Below, piece by piece: positions 32,606 through 42,038 of a stretch of 56,266 nt of DNA (its first letter is position 1; the number at the start of each line of letters is the position of its first letter). The notes beneath the pieces were generated by a model, which saw nothing but the letters and a program-made list of their open reading frames with translations, had not been told where the DNA came from and searched no databases. The position numbers and the translations under genes were made by a program. Source of the stretch: UBA940 sp031547885 (GTDB taxonomy: Bacteria > Bacteroidota > Bacteroidia > Bacteroidales > Rikenellaceae); NCBI GenBank assembly GCA_031547885.1, contig JAVBRO010000035.1, forward strand, positions 1 to 56,266, read 5' to 3'.

Positions 32606-35176
32606 TCAACTGCCGCACTTCGAATATCCGCACGACATACAGGTAGGACACCCGTTCTGGTAGACCAGGGTATCTTCATTGCACTGCGGACACTTCTTTT
32701 TATCTTTCGTACCGTCGGCGATATACTGCTTGAGCGCACGTCCGACGCCGTTTTTCCATGTATTGATAGACTCGCTGTTGAGGTGGAGCGAATCTATCAG
32801 GTTCACCACGTCGACGATGGGCATCCCGTTGCGCAGTACGCCCGAGATGAGCTTTGCATAATTCCAGAACTCCTCGCTGAAGAGGCGTGAGATGCCGCCG
32901 ATGGTCGAGGTGTAGCCGTAGCGGTCGGTGTACTGGAAGTCGTAACGCCGTCCGCCGTCGGCCTCGCGCACCTTGATGATCTTGCCCTTTGTGATCTTGC
33001 GCGGGATGAACATGGCGTCCTCCTCCATTCGTCCTGTGAATATCTCGTACGGACGGCCTTCGTACATACCGACGAAAGCGATCCACTCCTCGTCTTCGTT
33101 CCGGAAACGGACTATGTCGGCGTCGAGCTCCTTGGGACGCTGGCGCGGCGGATCATATGTGCCGTTGGAGACGCCGCCGTCTTTCTTCTTGTCCTTTTCG
33201 ATCAGCACGCCGTCGCGCGAACCGTCGCGGTAGACAGTGACACCTTTGCAACCCTCCTGCCACGCGGTCATGTAGACCTCGGCGACAAGCTCTTCGGTAA
33301 CGGTGTTAGGCAGGTTGACGGTCACCGAGATCGAGTGGTCGACCCATTTCTGAATCGCCCCCTGCATCTTCACCTTGGCCACCCAGTCGATATCGTTGGC
33401 CGTAGCCTTGTAGTAGGGCGATTTTTTCACCAGCTCGTCCAGCTGCTCCTTGGGCATATGCTTCAGCTTGGTAACGTCGTGCCCCGTGGCTTCGAGCCAC
33501 GTTACGAACTTGTGGTGGTAGACGTTGTATTCTTCCCAGCTGTCGCCGTTCTCGTCGGTGAAAGTGATCTTCACATCCTTGTCGTTGGGATTGACCTTGC
33601 GGCGGCGCATATAGACGGGGCGGAACACAGGCTCGATGCCCGAAGTGGTCTGCGACATGAGCGAGGTGGTCCCGGTGGGGGCGATTGTCAGCAGCGCGAT
33701 GTTGCGGCGGCCGTCCTTCACCATCTGTTCATAGAGCGCCGGATCGGCCTCGCGCAGGCGCGCTATCATGGGGTTATTCGCCTCTTTCGACGAGCTGTAC
33801 ATCGGGAACGCGCCCCTTTCGCCGGCCATAATGACCGATGCGCGGTAAGCCTCGACGGCAAGGGTCTTCTGCACCTCGACCGCAAAATCTATCGCTTCGG
33901 GAGTGCCGTAGGTTATGCCAAGTGCGGCCAGCATATCGCCTTCGGCCGTGATGCCGAGACCCGTGCGGCGTCCCTGCTTAGCTTTTTCCTTAATCTTTTC
34001 CCACAGGTTGTGCTCCACGCGGCGGATATCGTGGTCCTCGGGGTCGGCCGTGATCTTCTTGATGATCGCGTCGACCTTTTCGAGCTCAAGGTCTATGATG
34101 TCGTCCATCAGCCTCATCGCCTTGTGGACGTGGGATTTGAATTTATCGAAATCGAACTTCGCCTCTGCCGTGAAAGGTTTATCGACGTAGCTGTACAGAT
34201 TGATCGCCAGCAGGCGGCAGCTGTCGTAGGGACAGAGCGGGATCTCGCCGCAGGGATTGGTCGAAACCGTCACGAAACCCTCGTCGGCATAGCTGTCGGG
34301 AATCGACTCGCGGATGATGGTATCCCAGAACAACACCCCCGGCTCGGCCGACTTCCAGGCGTTGTGGATGATCTTGTTCCACAGCGCGCGGGCGTCGATC
34401 TCCATCCGGTGCGAAGGGTTGTCCGACTTGATTGGGAACTGCTGCGTGTAGGGCTTTCCCTCGCGCACGCACTCCATGAATTCGTCGTCTATCTTGATCG
34501 AGACGTTGGCCCCTGTGACTTTCCCCGTTTCGACCTTGGCGTCTATGAAACGCTCGGCGTCCGGGTGTTTGATCGACAGCGAGAGCATCAGCGCCCCGCG
34601 GCGTCCGTCCTGGGCCACTTCGCGCGTCGAGTTCGAGTAACGCTCCATGAACGGCACGATGCCGGTCGAGGTGAGTGCGCTGTTCAGCACGGGGCTTCCG
34701 GTGGGCCTGATGTGCGAAAGGTCGTGCCCGACGCCTCCCCTGCGCTTCATCAACTGCACCTGCTCCTCGTCTATACGTATGATGCCGCCGTACGAATCGG
34801 CCGGTTTGCGGTGCCCGATCACGAAACAGTTCGACAGCGACGCCACCTGCAGGCTGTTGCCGATGCCGGTCATCGGTCCGCCCTGCGGAATAACGTACTT
34901 GAAATCTTCCAGCAGGTCGTATATCTCGAGCGTCCCCATCGGATTCGGGTAGTTGTTCTCGATGCGGGCCAGCTCCGAGGCGATGCGGTGGTGCATCTGC
35001 TCGGGCGATTTCTCATAGATGCGTCCGAAAGAGTCCTTCAGCGCATACTTGCTGAGCCATACTGTGGCGGCCAGTTCGTCGCCTTTGAAATACTCTTTAG
35101 CAGCTTCGAGCGCCTCGGCGTAGGTATATTCCCTGAGGTTTTCCTGCTGCTGTGTTTTAAGGTCAATGTCGGGCAT
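32606..35176 (-). CDS. nrdJ: Class II (adenosylcobalamin-dependent) ribonucleotide reductase
   Basis: The 856-residue enzyme reduces ribonucleotides to deoxyribonucleotides, using vitamin B12 instead of a second radical subunit. The active site includes SNCFVIG near residue 104, FVTVSTNPCGEIPLCPYDSC near 305 with the thiyl-radical cysteine, and APTGTTSLMSQTTSGIEP. A C-terminal zinc-ribbon-like tail has four CxxC-type cysteines (CPQCNEDTL ... CPTCMSCGYSKC) that may serve as redox and metal site. No B12 riboswitch is seen upstream. The gap upstream holds a TTAACAC-C-GTGTTAA palindrome. Confidence 0.95.
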   Translation of the reverse strand: MPDIDLKTQQQENLREYTYAEALEAAKEYFKGDELAATVWLSKYALKDSFGRIYEKSPEQMHHRIASELARIENNYPNPMGTLEIYDLLEDFKYVIPQGGPMTGIGNSLQVASLSNCFVIGHRKPADSYGGIIRIDEEQVQLMKRRGGVGHDLSHIRPTGSPVLNSALTSTGIVPFMERYSNSTREVAQDGRRGALMLSLSIKHPDAERFIDAKVETGKVTGANVSIKIDDEFMECVREGKPYTQQFPIKSDNPSHRMEIDARALWNKIIHNAWKSAEPGVLFWDTIIRESIPDSYADEGFVTVSTNPCGEIPLCPYDSCRLLAINLYSYVDKPFTAEAKFDFDKFKSHVHKAMRLMDDIIDLELEKVDAIIKKITADPEDHDIRRVEHNLWEKIKEKAKQGRRTGLGITAEGDMLAALGITYGTPEAIDFAVEVQKTLAVEAYRASVIMAGERGAFPMYSSSKEANNPMIARLREADPALYEQMVKDGRRNIALLTIAPTGTTSLMSQTTSGIEPVFRPVYMRRRKVNPNDKDVKITFTDENGDSWEEYNVYHHKFVTWLEATGHDVTKLKHMPKEQLDELVKKSPYYKATANDIDWVAKVKMQGAIQKWVDHSISVTVNLPNTVTEELVAEVYMTAWQEGCKGVTVYRDGSRDGVLIEKDKKKDGGVSNGTYDPPRQRPKELDADIVRFRNEDEEWIAFVGMYEGRPYEIFTGRMEEDAMFIPRKITKGKIIKVREADGGRRYDFQYTDRYGYTSTIGGISRLFSEEFWNYAKLISGVLRNGMPIVDVVNLIDSLHLNSESINTWKNGVGRALKQYIADGTKDKKKCPQCNEDTLVYQNGCPTCMSCGYSKCGS

Positions 35177-35284
35177 TGCGTAAATGTCTAAAAATTAATA
35201 GAATAAAGCATCGGGCGGATATTTTCCACCAATACAAGTTTACGGCAACTTTATCAAAGAATCGGCCCGTCCGCAGCAGTTTTA

Positions 35285-35299
35285 TTAACACCGTGTTAA
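35285..35299. promoter_or_regulatory. Candidate operator upstream of nrdJ
   Basis: The perfect palindrome TTAACAC-C-GTGTTAA lies 109 bp before the nrdJ start and downstream of the preceding gene's terminator. It is a single site and not a convincing NrdR box pair, so the regulator is unknown. Confidence 0.35.
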
Positions 35300-35342
35300 C
35301 ATCGCTCAGGAACCTCGTTTCGACAGGATTACAGCAAAAAAA

Positions 35343-35360
35343 TGCGGGACTAAGCCCGCA
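35343..35360 (-). terminator. Terminator of the beta-propeller lipoprotein gene
   Basis: On the minus strand the stem TGCGGG/CCCGCA is followed by T7. Bases 35177-35342 are the nrdJ leader and 35361-35477 the lipoprotein 3' region; neither contains a gene. Confidence 0.8.
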
Positions 35361-35477
35361 CTTAAAATTTATAATTTAGGATATGCTACACCGCTTTCCG
35401 CTCCGGAACAGCGGCGTCCTGATGGATGTCGCGGCATTATATTCCTCAACATTATACCATCTTGCCGCACCAAAGAA

Positions 35478-37055
35478 CTATTCAACCAACATTTTGATAA
35501 TAAATGCCTCAGCAGGGACACCAACCGTATGGGAGTGTGCCGACGGGCTAATTATCAATGTATTGTCATCGACAAACAAAGCCGCAAAGGTGTCTGCGGT
35601 AGTGGGTAAAGGCGGAAATTTAAATTCGACCGAGAGATCGCTGAATCTATAAACATTCTGCACATCGGACATATATATGTTGGAAGGACTGCACGCAATG
35701 ACCGGACGGTCCAATTTCCTCATCACATTAAGATTCCTGTCAAATTGATATTTATTCCAAAATACATATTTGCAATCTTCGCTTACTTTTATGGGAAACG
35801 TGGTAATTCCCATCCACTCTCCCGGTTGACTGCTTAATTTGGAAAAGCTGCTACCGGCCAGGGCATGTATAGCTGGCGCAGTGGTATTGCTATCGTCTTT
35901 ATATATGATATCGTAATCGTAATTGTATGCCATATAGCCATGCCTGTAATCTCCCGACACTCCGAGCTTGTTTCCGGTATCTGAATCATACATATAAATC
36001 GGCGTGCCTCCCGAGGTTGGCGGACGCCTGTGGCAATACAATTTACCATTTTTACCTATTATAACCCTGTGATGCCCCCAGCCTCCTGTATCGGGATAGA
36101 ATATTTTGGTCGACAAATTATTAAGGTTAAGCCTGGTAATCTTATCTTCCCTATAGTGGACAACATACATATAATTCCCGTCCTTAGAGATATCCATGTC
36201 ATGTATCCGGGTGTCTCCCATCATAATTGACTTGATCTCCATGGTGTTATAATCTATGACCGCTATCCCTCCGGCCCCGTAGTTTTCCGTCCAGTCATCT
36301 GCGTTAAGCAATGCATAAAACACCGATTTTACAGGGTCCTTTATCAGCTTCTGGACAAATCCCGATATTTGTAAAAAATCTCCGGAGATCGTCCGGGATA
36401 TATTACTAGCCAAATCCGGGTTTATACCATCTTTGGTTTTAACGACCACCTGGTAATTAAACGTTTTAACGAGAGAAACATCTTCTACAAGTTCACAACA
36501 GAGGGTGTTTATGTCGGTTATTTCCGTAAGCGGGGCAGCAGCCTTATTGGAATAAATCAAATAAGAATTAAAATCACTCCCCGCGTACTTCGACCATTCA
36601 AGGTCTACCATTCGGCCCTTACTGCCTGTAGCAGTAAGATGTAACTGATTTATTATTTTGATTTTGCGTTCTCCGACAAGTTGCGTCCCGACATAAACCT
36701 GAAAATATATCTCATGCGTATTGACGCTCAAGCTACACCTGAATTCGCTTTCAAAGTCATCATTCAGGCGTCCTTCAAACAATTTTCCATCCTTATCACT
36801 AACCCATACGGCTTTAAGATACTCCCCGTAAAGAGCCCGGTCTTCCTTCCCGATTTCGATCCTACCCTTAAAATCCTTTCCCAGTACAGGATCTTCGTAG
36901 ACAGCTGAAACGTGATCACCAAAACACGAGAAGTCCGGATTAGGATAAGTTATCTCAACGGCAACATCACCACCCTCCCATATGGGTATGGGCACAGGAG
37001 ACTGACATCCGGTAATCAGGAGCAAGAACATACAAAAGAGTAGATTTCTTCTCAT
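35478..37055 (-). CDS. Lipoprotein with predicted beta-propeller, unknown function
   Basis: The 525-residue protein begins MRRNLLFCMFLLLITGCQS, a lipoprotein signal with Cys17. Residues about 100-235 resemble fibronectin-like beta sandwiches. Residues 240-520 show repeating segments such as GDTRIHDMDISKDGNYMYVVHYREDKITRLNLNNL, as in YncE/quinoprotein-type beta-propellers. Function is unknown; it may bind a partner on the cell surface. The gene is clearly more A+T-rich than the surrounding housekeeping genes, suggesting a separate origin. It starts 22 bp after the lipid kinase gene. Confidence 0.65.
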   Translation of the reverse strand: MRRNLLFCMFLLLITGCQSPVPIPIWEGGDVAVEITYPNPDFSCFGDHVSAVYEDPVLGKDFKGRIEIGKEDRALYGEYLKAVWVSDKDGKLFEGRLNDDFESEFRCSLSVNTHEIYFQVYVGTQLVGERKIKIINQLHLTATGSKGRMVDLEWSKYAGSDFNSYLIYSNKAAAPLTEITDINTLCCELVEDVSLVKTFNYQVVVKTKDGINPDLASNISRTISGDFLQISGFVQKLIKDPVKSVFYALLNADDWTENYGAGGIAVIDYNTMEIKSIMMGDTRIHDMDISKDGNYMYVVHYREDKITRLNLNNLSTKIFYPDTGGWGHHRVIIGKNGKLYCHRRPPTSGGTPIYMYDSDTGNKLGVSGDYRHGYMAYNYDYDIIYKDDSNTTAPAIHALAGSSFSKLSSQPGEWMGITTFPIKVSEDCKYVFWNKYQFDRNLNVMRKLDRPVIACSPSNIYMSDVQNVYRFSDLSVEFKFPPLPTTADTFAALFVDDNTLIISPSAHSHTVGVPAEAFIIKMLVE

Positions 37056-37077
37056 TATTAAAGTAGTTTTAAGTTGT

Positions 37078-38064
37078 TTACACCGCCTCCTTTTCGGGGA
37101 CGGCGTCCTGGCGGATATCGCGGCCGACGATGACGCGGATGGCGCGGTCTATTATCTCGAACTCGACGGGAGTGTTGCCCAGCAGTTCGCCGTCGGCCTC
37201 GAGCCACACCTCGGGCGACGACTCGAAACGGATATGCCTTCCACGGTGGTTCGAGACACGCGGCAGATCGTAGATCTTCCCGGTGTACAAGGCCCTGAAA
37301 CTGTAAAGCACCCTCAGGATGCCCATGCGGCGGATGACCGTCGCGTCGAAAAGTCCGTCGTCGGCAACCGCGTCCGGCACCTGGATAAGCCCCCCGCCGC
37401 TGTACTTGCCGATGCCAATCGATGCACTGAAAACCAGATCGTTGACAGTTTCCTGCCCGTCCACCCACATCTTCACTCCGGTCGCCTTGAAACGGGCCAG
37501 CGCTTTGGCTATGCTGCGGATGTATGTCCATTTTCCGAAACGGAAACGACCCAGCATCTGATGGTAGGTCTTGATGGTGAAGGCGTCGAAACCGATACCC
37601 GAACCGTTTACGAAATAGCGCGACTGGCGGTAGGCCGACTCGTGGTATGTTATGCGGCCGACGTCCTGCATGAATGAATTGCCCTCGACGATGGCGCGGA
37701 CCGCCTCGGAGTATTTTTTGGGCACACCGAACATCCTCATCCAGTCGTTGCCTGTGCCGACGCCCACGACGCCCAGAAGCACCTCGCGGGGGTCGACATC
37801 CTGCTGTATGAACAGGCCGTTCACAACCTCGTGGATAGTGCCGTCGCCGCCGACTATTATGATATGGCGGAAACCGGCCAGGACCGCCTCGACGGCAAGT
37901 TCTGTAGCGTGGTAGCGCCGCTCGGTGAATGCGTATTCGTGGATTATCTGGTTGTCACGCAATAGTTTGCTGATGTAGGGCCAGTCGACGAGCCCGCGCC
38001 CTCCGCCCGCGGTGGGATTTACCACCACGAACCATTTTTCACCGTTCGCGAGCGGGGCGTTCAT
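37078..38064 (-). CDS. Diacylglycerol/lipid kinase family protein (YegS/DagK type)
   Basis: The 328-residue protein has the DAGK catalytic domain. WFVVVNPTAGGGRG near residue 10 and HIIIVGGDGTIHEVVNGL near 60 bind ATP. VGVGTGNDWMRMF and the C-terminal LFDATVIRRMGILRVLY with EADGEL follow. The family phosphorylates lipids such as diacylglycerol or sphingoid bases; Bacteroidales make sphingolipids, so a sphingosine-type substrate is possible but unproven. I chose the ATG at 38064, 10 bp after the pepD stop, over longer starts inside pepD. Confidence 0.87.
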   Translation of the reverse strand: MNAPLANGEKWFVVVNPTAGGGRGLVDWPYISKLLRDNQIIHEYAFTERRYHATELAVEAVLAGFRHIIIVGGDGTIHEVVNGLFIQQDVDPREVLLGVVGVGTGNDWMRMFGVPKKYSEAVRAIVEGNSFMQDVGRITYHESAYRQSRYFVNGSGIGFDAFTIKTYHQMLGRFRFGKWTYIRSIAKALARFKATGVKMWVDGQETVNDLVFSASIGIGKYSGGGLIQVPDAVADDGLFDATVIRRMGILRVLYSFRALYTGKIYDLPRVSNHRGRHIRFESSPEVWLEADGELLGNTPVEFEIIDRAIRVIVGRDIRQDAVPEKEAV

Positions 38065-38074
38065 TCCGGCCTGC

Positions 38075-39544
38075 CTATTTAGACGGGGCATTTTCGAGGG
38101 TATAAACCAGGAAATCCCAGAATTTGCGCACCGAGGGAACATTGACCTTTTCGTCGGGCGAGTGTGGGTAGCAGATCGTAGGCCCGAACGAGATCATATC
38201 CATTTTCGGGTAGACGCCGCCGATAATGCCGCATTCGAGTCCGGCGTGGATAGCCGTGATCGCCGGTTTTTTGCCGTAAAGCTCTTCGTAGCCCTTGACC
38301 ATAGCCTTCAGGATGGGCGAATCCATATCGGGATTCCAGCCGTCGTAGCTCCCCGCCAGCTCGCATTCCGCACCGGCAAGGCGGCACAGCGCAGCGATCT
38401 GCCCGCCGACGAAATCTTTTTCGGAGTTGGCCGAACTGCGCATCAGCGACTGCATTTTGACGCTCCCGCCGTCGGAAACCACGCGCGCAAGATTGTTCGA
38501 TGTCTGCACGAGTCCGGGCATCGAAGTGCTCATTTTCAGCACGCCGTTGGGAAACGCGCAGACCATGTCGGCGACCTTTCGAACGGTTTCAGCAGGAATG
38601 ATTTCGGCCGGGATATCCGCCGGGGCGACATTTACAGAAATGGAGTCCTCGATATCCTTGAATTCGTTTATGATGACCGCAGCCATATTTTCGACGGCTG
38701 CGGAGAATCCGGCATAATTGCTTTCGGGAACCAACACGACGGCCTGAGCCTCGCGCGGAATGGCGTTGCGCAGCCCTCCACCGTCGACCGACGCAAGCAG
38801 CGCGCCGCTGGCCAGATGCGGCCCCAATATCCTGAACAGTATCTTGTTGGCATTTGCCCTCTGCAGGATTATCTCGATGCCCGAGTGGCCGCCTTTCAGC
38901 CCCCTGACCGACATGCGGACGGCCCTGTAGCCCTGCGGCGCTTTTTCGGCCGCATAGGGAAGCTCGATATTTGCATCCATCCCACCGGCGCAACCCACAT
39001 AGAGTTCGCCCTCGGTCTCGGAGTCGAGGTTTAACATTATTTCACCCTCCAGTTCCCCAGCCTTTAAGCCAAAAGCGCCGTCCATTCCGGTCTCTTCGGT
39101 CGCCGTAAACAGCGCTTCGACGGGGCCGTGTTTCAGTTCTTTAGATTCCAGAACCGCAAGCACCGCCGCCACCCCGATGCCGTTGTCGGCACCGAGCGTG
39201 GTCCCTTTCGCCTTGACCCATTCGCCGTCGACATAAGCTTCGATCGGGTCCTTTTCGAAATCGAATAAACCGCCCCCGGCGTTCCGGGTGTCACCGTTTT
39301 TCTGCGGCACCATGTCGAGGTGGGCCTGCAGGACAATGCCCTTGCGCCCTTCCATTCCGGGCGCGGCCGGCTTGCGGACGATGACATTGTCGGCGCCGTC
39401 GACCTTGCATTCGAGGCCGTGCTTCGCAGCAAAGTCGACTATGTACTGCCTGATTGCGGCTTCATGGTGCGACGGGTGCGGGATATTGCAAATCTCTGAG
39501 AAATGCCCCCACAATGTTTTGGGATCGAGTTCTGAAATTTTCAT
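38075..39544 (-). CDS. pepD: Aminoacyl-histidine dipeptidase (peptidase D, M20 family)
   Basis: The 489-residue zinc dipeptidase cleaves Xaa-His and other dipeptides. Metal ligands are found in VLQAHLDMVPQK, GADNGIGVA, and TATEETGMDGA with the Glu-Glu pair. The C-terminal GLECGIIGGVYPKMDMISFGPT and HSPDEKVNVPSV complete the family pattern. The insertion of a dimerisation domain in the middle is normal. The start MKISELDPKTLWGHF is preferred over a frame extending 18 codons upstream. It probably forms an operon with the lipid kinase. Confidence 0.94.
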   Translation of the reverse strand: MKISELDPKTLWGHFSEICNIPHPSHHEAAIRQYIVDFAAKHGLECKVDGADNVIVRKPAAPGMEGRKGIVLQAHLDMVPQKNGDTRNAGGGLFDFEKDPIEAYVDGEWVKAKGTTLGADNGIGVAAVLAVLESKELKHGPVEALFTATEETGMDGAFGLKAGELEGEIMLNLDSETEGELYVGCAGGMDANIELPYAAEKAPQGYRAVRMSVRGLKGGHSGIEIILQRANANKILFRILGPHLASGALLASVDGGGLRNAIPREAQAVVLVPESNYAGFSAAVENMAAVIINEFKDIEDSISVNVAPADIPAEIIPAETVRKVADMVCAFPNGVLKMSTSMPGLVQTSNNLARVVSDGGSVKMQSLMRSSANSEKDFVGGQIAALCRLAGAECELAGSYDGWNPDMDSPILKAMVKGYEELYGKKPAITAIHAGLECGIIGGVYPKMDMISFGPTICYPHSPDEKVNVPSVRKFWDFLVYTLENAPSK

Positions 39545-39682
39545 GAAATTACGAATCTTCAATTTTACTGTTTTGCGGTCAAATGGGCGGCTATGCAACG
39601 CCGTCGATAAAAATCATAAGGGAGTTTACTGAGCGTAAATGACCAAATGATTTTTGAGACAAAGGCAGCAGAGTCGTACTTT

Positions 39683-40633
39683 TCACCGCAAACGTGCTAT
39701 CATGTTTTTTATATTCTCTTCTATCTCATGCAGGCGGTCATCGGCCTGCGAACGGTGGAACTTTTCGCCCGTGATGTGCTCGTACAGCTCGATGTATCGT
39801 TCGCTGATGCTCTCCACCACTTCGTCGGTCATTTCGGGCACGACATCTCCCTTACGCCCCTGGAAACCGTTATCCATCAGCCACTCGCGCACGAACTCCT
39901 TCGAGAGCTGGCGCTGCGGCAGGCCGTTGTCGAAACGTTCCTGGTAAGTGTCGGCATAGAAATAGCGCGACGAGTCGGGGGTGTGTATCTCATCGATCAG
40001 CGTGATCTCGCCGTCGCGTTTGCCGAACTCGTATTTGGTGTCGACCAAGATCAGGCCGCGTTTGGCCGCCATCTCCGAACCGCATGCGAACAACGCGAGT
40101 GCATATTTTTCAAGCGTTTCGTAATCCTCTTTCGAGACGAGTTCGCGGGCGATTATCTCCTCTTTCGAGATGTTTTGGTCATGCTGGCCGATCTCAGCCT
40201 TGGTGGTCGGGGTGACGATGGGTTGAGGGAAACGCTCGTGTTCGCGCATCCCGTCGGGGATCTTCACGCCGCATATTTCGCGTGCGCCTGCTTTGTAGTC
40301 GCGCCACGAACTTCCTGTCAGATAGGCGCGGACGATCATTTCGACAGGAAAGGTCTCGCATTTGTACCCCGCCGTGACCATCGGGTCGGGCGAAGCGATC
40401 TTCCAGTTTGGGCAGATGTCGGCCGTCGCGTCGAGGAACTTTGCCGCTATCTGGTTAAGCACCTGTCCCTTATAGGGAATGCCGCGCGGCAGCACGACGT
40501 CGAACGCCGAAATGCGGTCCGTCACGACCATCACCAGGTAGTCGTCGATCGTGTAAACGTCCCTCACCTTCCCTACATAAAGATTCGACTGTCCGTCGAA
40601 CTTGAAATCTGTTTTGGTTATCGCTTTTTCCAT
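39683..40633 (-). CDS. purC: SAICAR synthase (phosphoribosylaminoimidazole-succinocarboxamide synthase)
   Basis: The 316-residue ATP-grasp-like enzyme joins aspartate to CAIR in purine synthesis. It has NLYVGKVRDVYTIDD, MVVTDRISAFDVVLPRGIPYKGQVLNQ, EMIVRAYLTGSSWRDY and LVDTKYEFGKRDGEITLIDEIHTPDSSRYF. Its length is that of the longer bacterial/fungal form, not the 240-residue E. coli one, as usual in Bacteroidota. The start MEKAITKTDF lies 4 bp after the zinc-ribbon gene. Bases 39545-39682 downstream show no clear feature. Confidence 0.96.
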   Translation of the reverse strand: MEKAITKTDFKFDGQSNLYVGKVRDVYTIDDYLVMVVTDRISAFDVVLPRGIPYKGQVLNQIAAKFLDATADICPNWKIASPDPMVTAGYKCETFPVEMIVRAYLTGSSWRDYKAGAREICGVKIPDGMREHERFPQPIVTPTTKAEIGQHDQNISKEEIIARELVSKEDYETLEKYALALFACGSEMAAKRGLILVDTKYEFGKRDGEITLIDEIHTPDSSRYFYADTYQERFDNGLPQRQLSKEFVREWLMDNGFQGRKGDVVPEMTDEVVESISERYIELYEHITGEKFHRSQADDRLHEIEENIKNMIARLR

Positions 40634-40637
40634 TACT

Positions 40638-40943
40638 TTATTTGTTTGTTCTATCGTAGTTCGGAAAATAAAATTCTGCCTTGCCGCATTTGGGGCATTT
40701 GTAAACATCGAAGGCTTCCCTGTTCGCAAGAAATATCCCGCCCAACGCCCACCACCATCGATTGCCCTCGAAAAACCTGAAATTTCCCTCGAATTCGAGC
40801 GGAATACCGCACCTCAGGCACGGCAGTCTATCGTCGGCAACTTCCTGTTGTCCGGCCGCGTTTTCATCACTACTGCCCCAGCCGCATCTCCAGCAGGCGT
40901 CGAAACCCGGCTCTATCTCCGTTCTGCATTGTGGGCACTCCAT
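40638..40943 (-). CDS. Zinc-ribbon protein
   Basis: The 101-residue protein has three CxxC pairs and one CWRCG: MECPQC ... CWRCGWG, then LPCLRCGIPLEFEGNFRF, and YKCPKCGKAEFYFP at the end. The middle RFFEGNRWWWALGGIFLANREAFDVYKC matches small Bacteroidota zinc-ribbon proteins of unknown role. I chose the ATG at 40943, since the upstream in-frame codon is TTG inside phoH. It is packed between phoH (10 bp) and purC (4 bp), so it is co-transcribed with them. Confidence 0.8.
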   Translation of the reverse strand: MECPQCRTEIEPGFDACWRCGWGSSDENAAGQQEVADDRLPCLRCGIPLEFEGNFRFFEGNRWWWALGGIFLANREAFDVYKCPKCGKAEFYFPNYDRTNK

Positions 40944-40953
40944 AACTTCGGTT

Positions 40954-41937
40954 TTATTTTTCAACTTCCTTTTTCGGTTCGCCGGATTCAGCCGCCTTAC
41001 CGAACGCCTTCACGATATCCTTCACCAGGCGGTGGCGGATGATATCCTTCTCGTCGAAATTCACCACCGCGATCCCCTTGACCCTGTGCAGCATGTCGAG
41101 CACCCTCTGCAGCCCCGAATCCGACGCACGCGGCAGGTCGATCTGCGTCAGGTCGCCCGTCACGATGAATTTCGCCGTGGGACCCATGCGGGTCAGGAAC
41201 ATCTTGATCTGAGACAGGGTGGTATTCTGAGCCTCGTCCAGAATGACGAAAGCGTTGTCGAGCGTGCGGCCGCGCATAAAAGCCAGCGGCGCGATCTGCA
41301 CCGTCCCCTCTTCCATATACTTGGCAAGCTGCCCGGCTGGGATCATATCGTTGAGCGCATCGTAAAGCGGCTGGAGATAGGGATCGAGCTTCTCTTTCAT
41401 GTCGCCGGGCAGGAAACCCAGCTTTTCGCCCGCCTCGACCGCCGGGCGCGTCAGGATAATCCGGCGCACCTGTTTCTCCTTGAGCGCACGCACCGCAAGC
41501 GCGATGGCCGTGTATGTCTTTCCCGAACCGGCCGGACCGATGGCGAACATCAGGTCGTGCTCTTCGGCCGAATCGACCAGTTTCTTCTGGTTTTTACTTT
41601 TGGAGCGGATGATATTTCCGCCCGTGCCGAACAGGATCACGTCGCCCTCGACCGCCGGTTTGGAGCCATCCACGCCGACCGCCCCGAAAGCCTGCCTGAC
41701 GACCTCTTTCGAGATATGGTGGTACTTTTGAAAATAGTCGATAAGGCCGTGCAGCCGTTTCTCGAACTTCTCGACCTCGCCCTGGTCGCCAAGTACCTTC
41801 ACGGTCGAGCCGCGCGCAATGACCTTCACCTTGGGCGAAAGATCGATGATCGTATTGAGATTCACGTTGGCCGGCCCATAGAACTCCCTCGGGTCGACTC
41901 CTTCGAGTTGTATTTCCTTCTCTAACATCAAAAACAT
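40954..41937 (-). CDS. phoH: PhoH family ATPase
   Basis: The 327-residue protein has a KH-like N-terminal region, then a P-loop (IGPAGSGKTYTAIALAVRAL), EAGEKLGFLPGD, Walker B (AFVILDEAQNTT) and sensor-like FIVTGDLTQIDLPR. PhoH/YbeZ ATPases are linked to RNA metabolism together with YbeY; no ybeY gene is adjacent. Of the candidate starts I prefer the ATG at 41937 (MFLMLEKEIQ); MLEKEIQ at 41928 is also possible. A short SD-like TGGGGA lies upstream. Confidence 0.9.
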   Translation of the reverse strand: MFLMLEKEIQLEGVDPREFYGPANVNLNTIIDLSPKVKVIARGSTVKVLGDQGEVEKFEKRLHGLIDYFQKYHHISKEVVRQAFGAVGVDGSKPAVEGDVILFGTGGNIIRSKSKNQKKLVDSAEEHDLMFAIGPAGSGKTYTAIALAVRALKEKQVRRIILTRPAVEAGEKLGFLPGDMKEKLDPYLQPLYDALNDMIPAGQLAKYMEEGTVQIAPLAFMRGRTLDNAFVILDEAQNTTLSQIKMFLTRMGPTAKFIVTGDLTQIDLPRASDSGLQRVLDMLHRVKGIAVVNFDEKDIIRHRLVKDIVKAFGKAAESGEPKKEVEK

Positions 41938-41952
41938 ATATTTCCCCAACCC

Positions 41953-42008
41953 GCAAAAACTTGTTTTTGCAAGTCCCCCTTGTCAAAGGGGGATAGAGGG
42001 GGTTTATA
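41953..42008 (-). repeat. R2 hairpin repeat, copy b
   Basis: On the minus strand it reads CCCCCTCTATCCCCCTTT, then GACAAGGGGGACTT, then GCAAAAA-CAAG-TTTTTGC. Copy a (21950-22006) has the same layout with GCAAAAGC-TAT-GCTTTTGC, so the last stem has changed on both sides. The repeat is in the phoH leader. Confidence 0.8.
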
Positions 42009-42038
42009 AATTAAGTCCGGCATCGCAAATGCCGGTAA

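Noticed and set aside
33335..35191. A 618-codon open frame antisense to nrdJ
   Set aside because: It is the shadow of a G+C-rich gene. The opposite strand encodes a clear class II reductase with all motifs, and the antisense protein matches nothing.
35177..35342. Cobalamin riboswitch upstream of nrdJ
   Set aside because: No B12-box (GCCACTG-type) sequence is visible on either strand of the leader.
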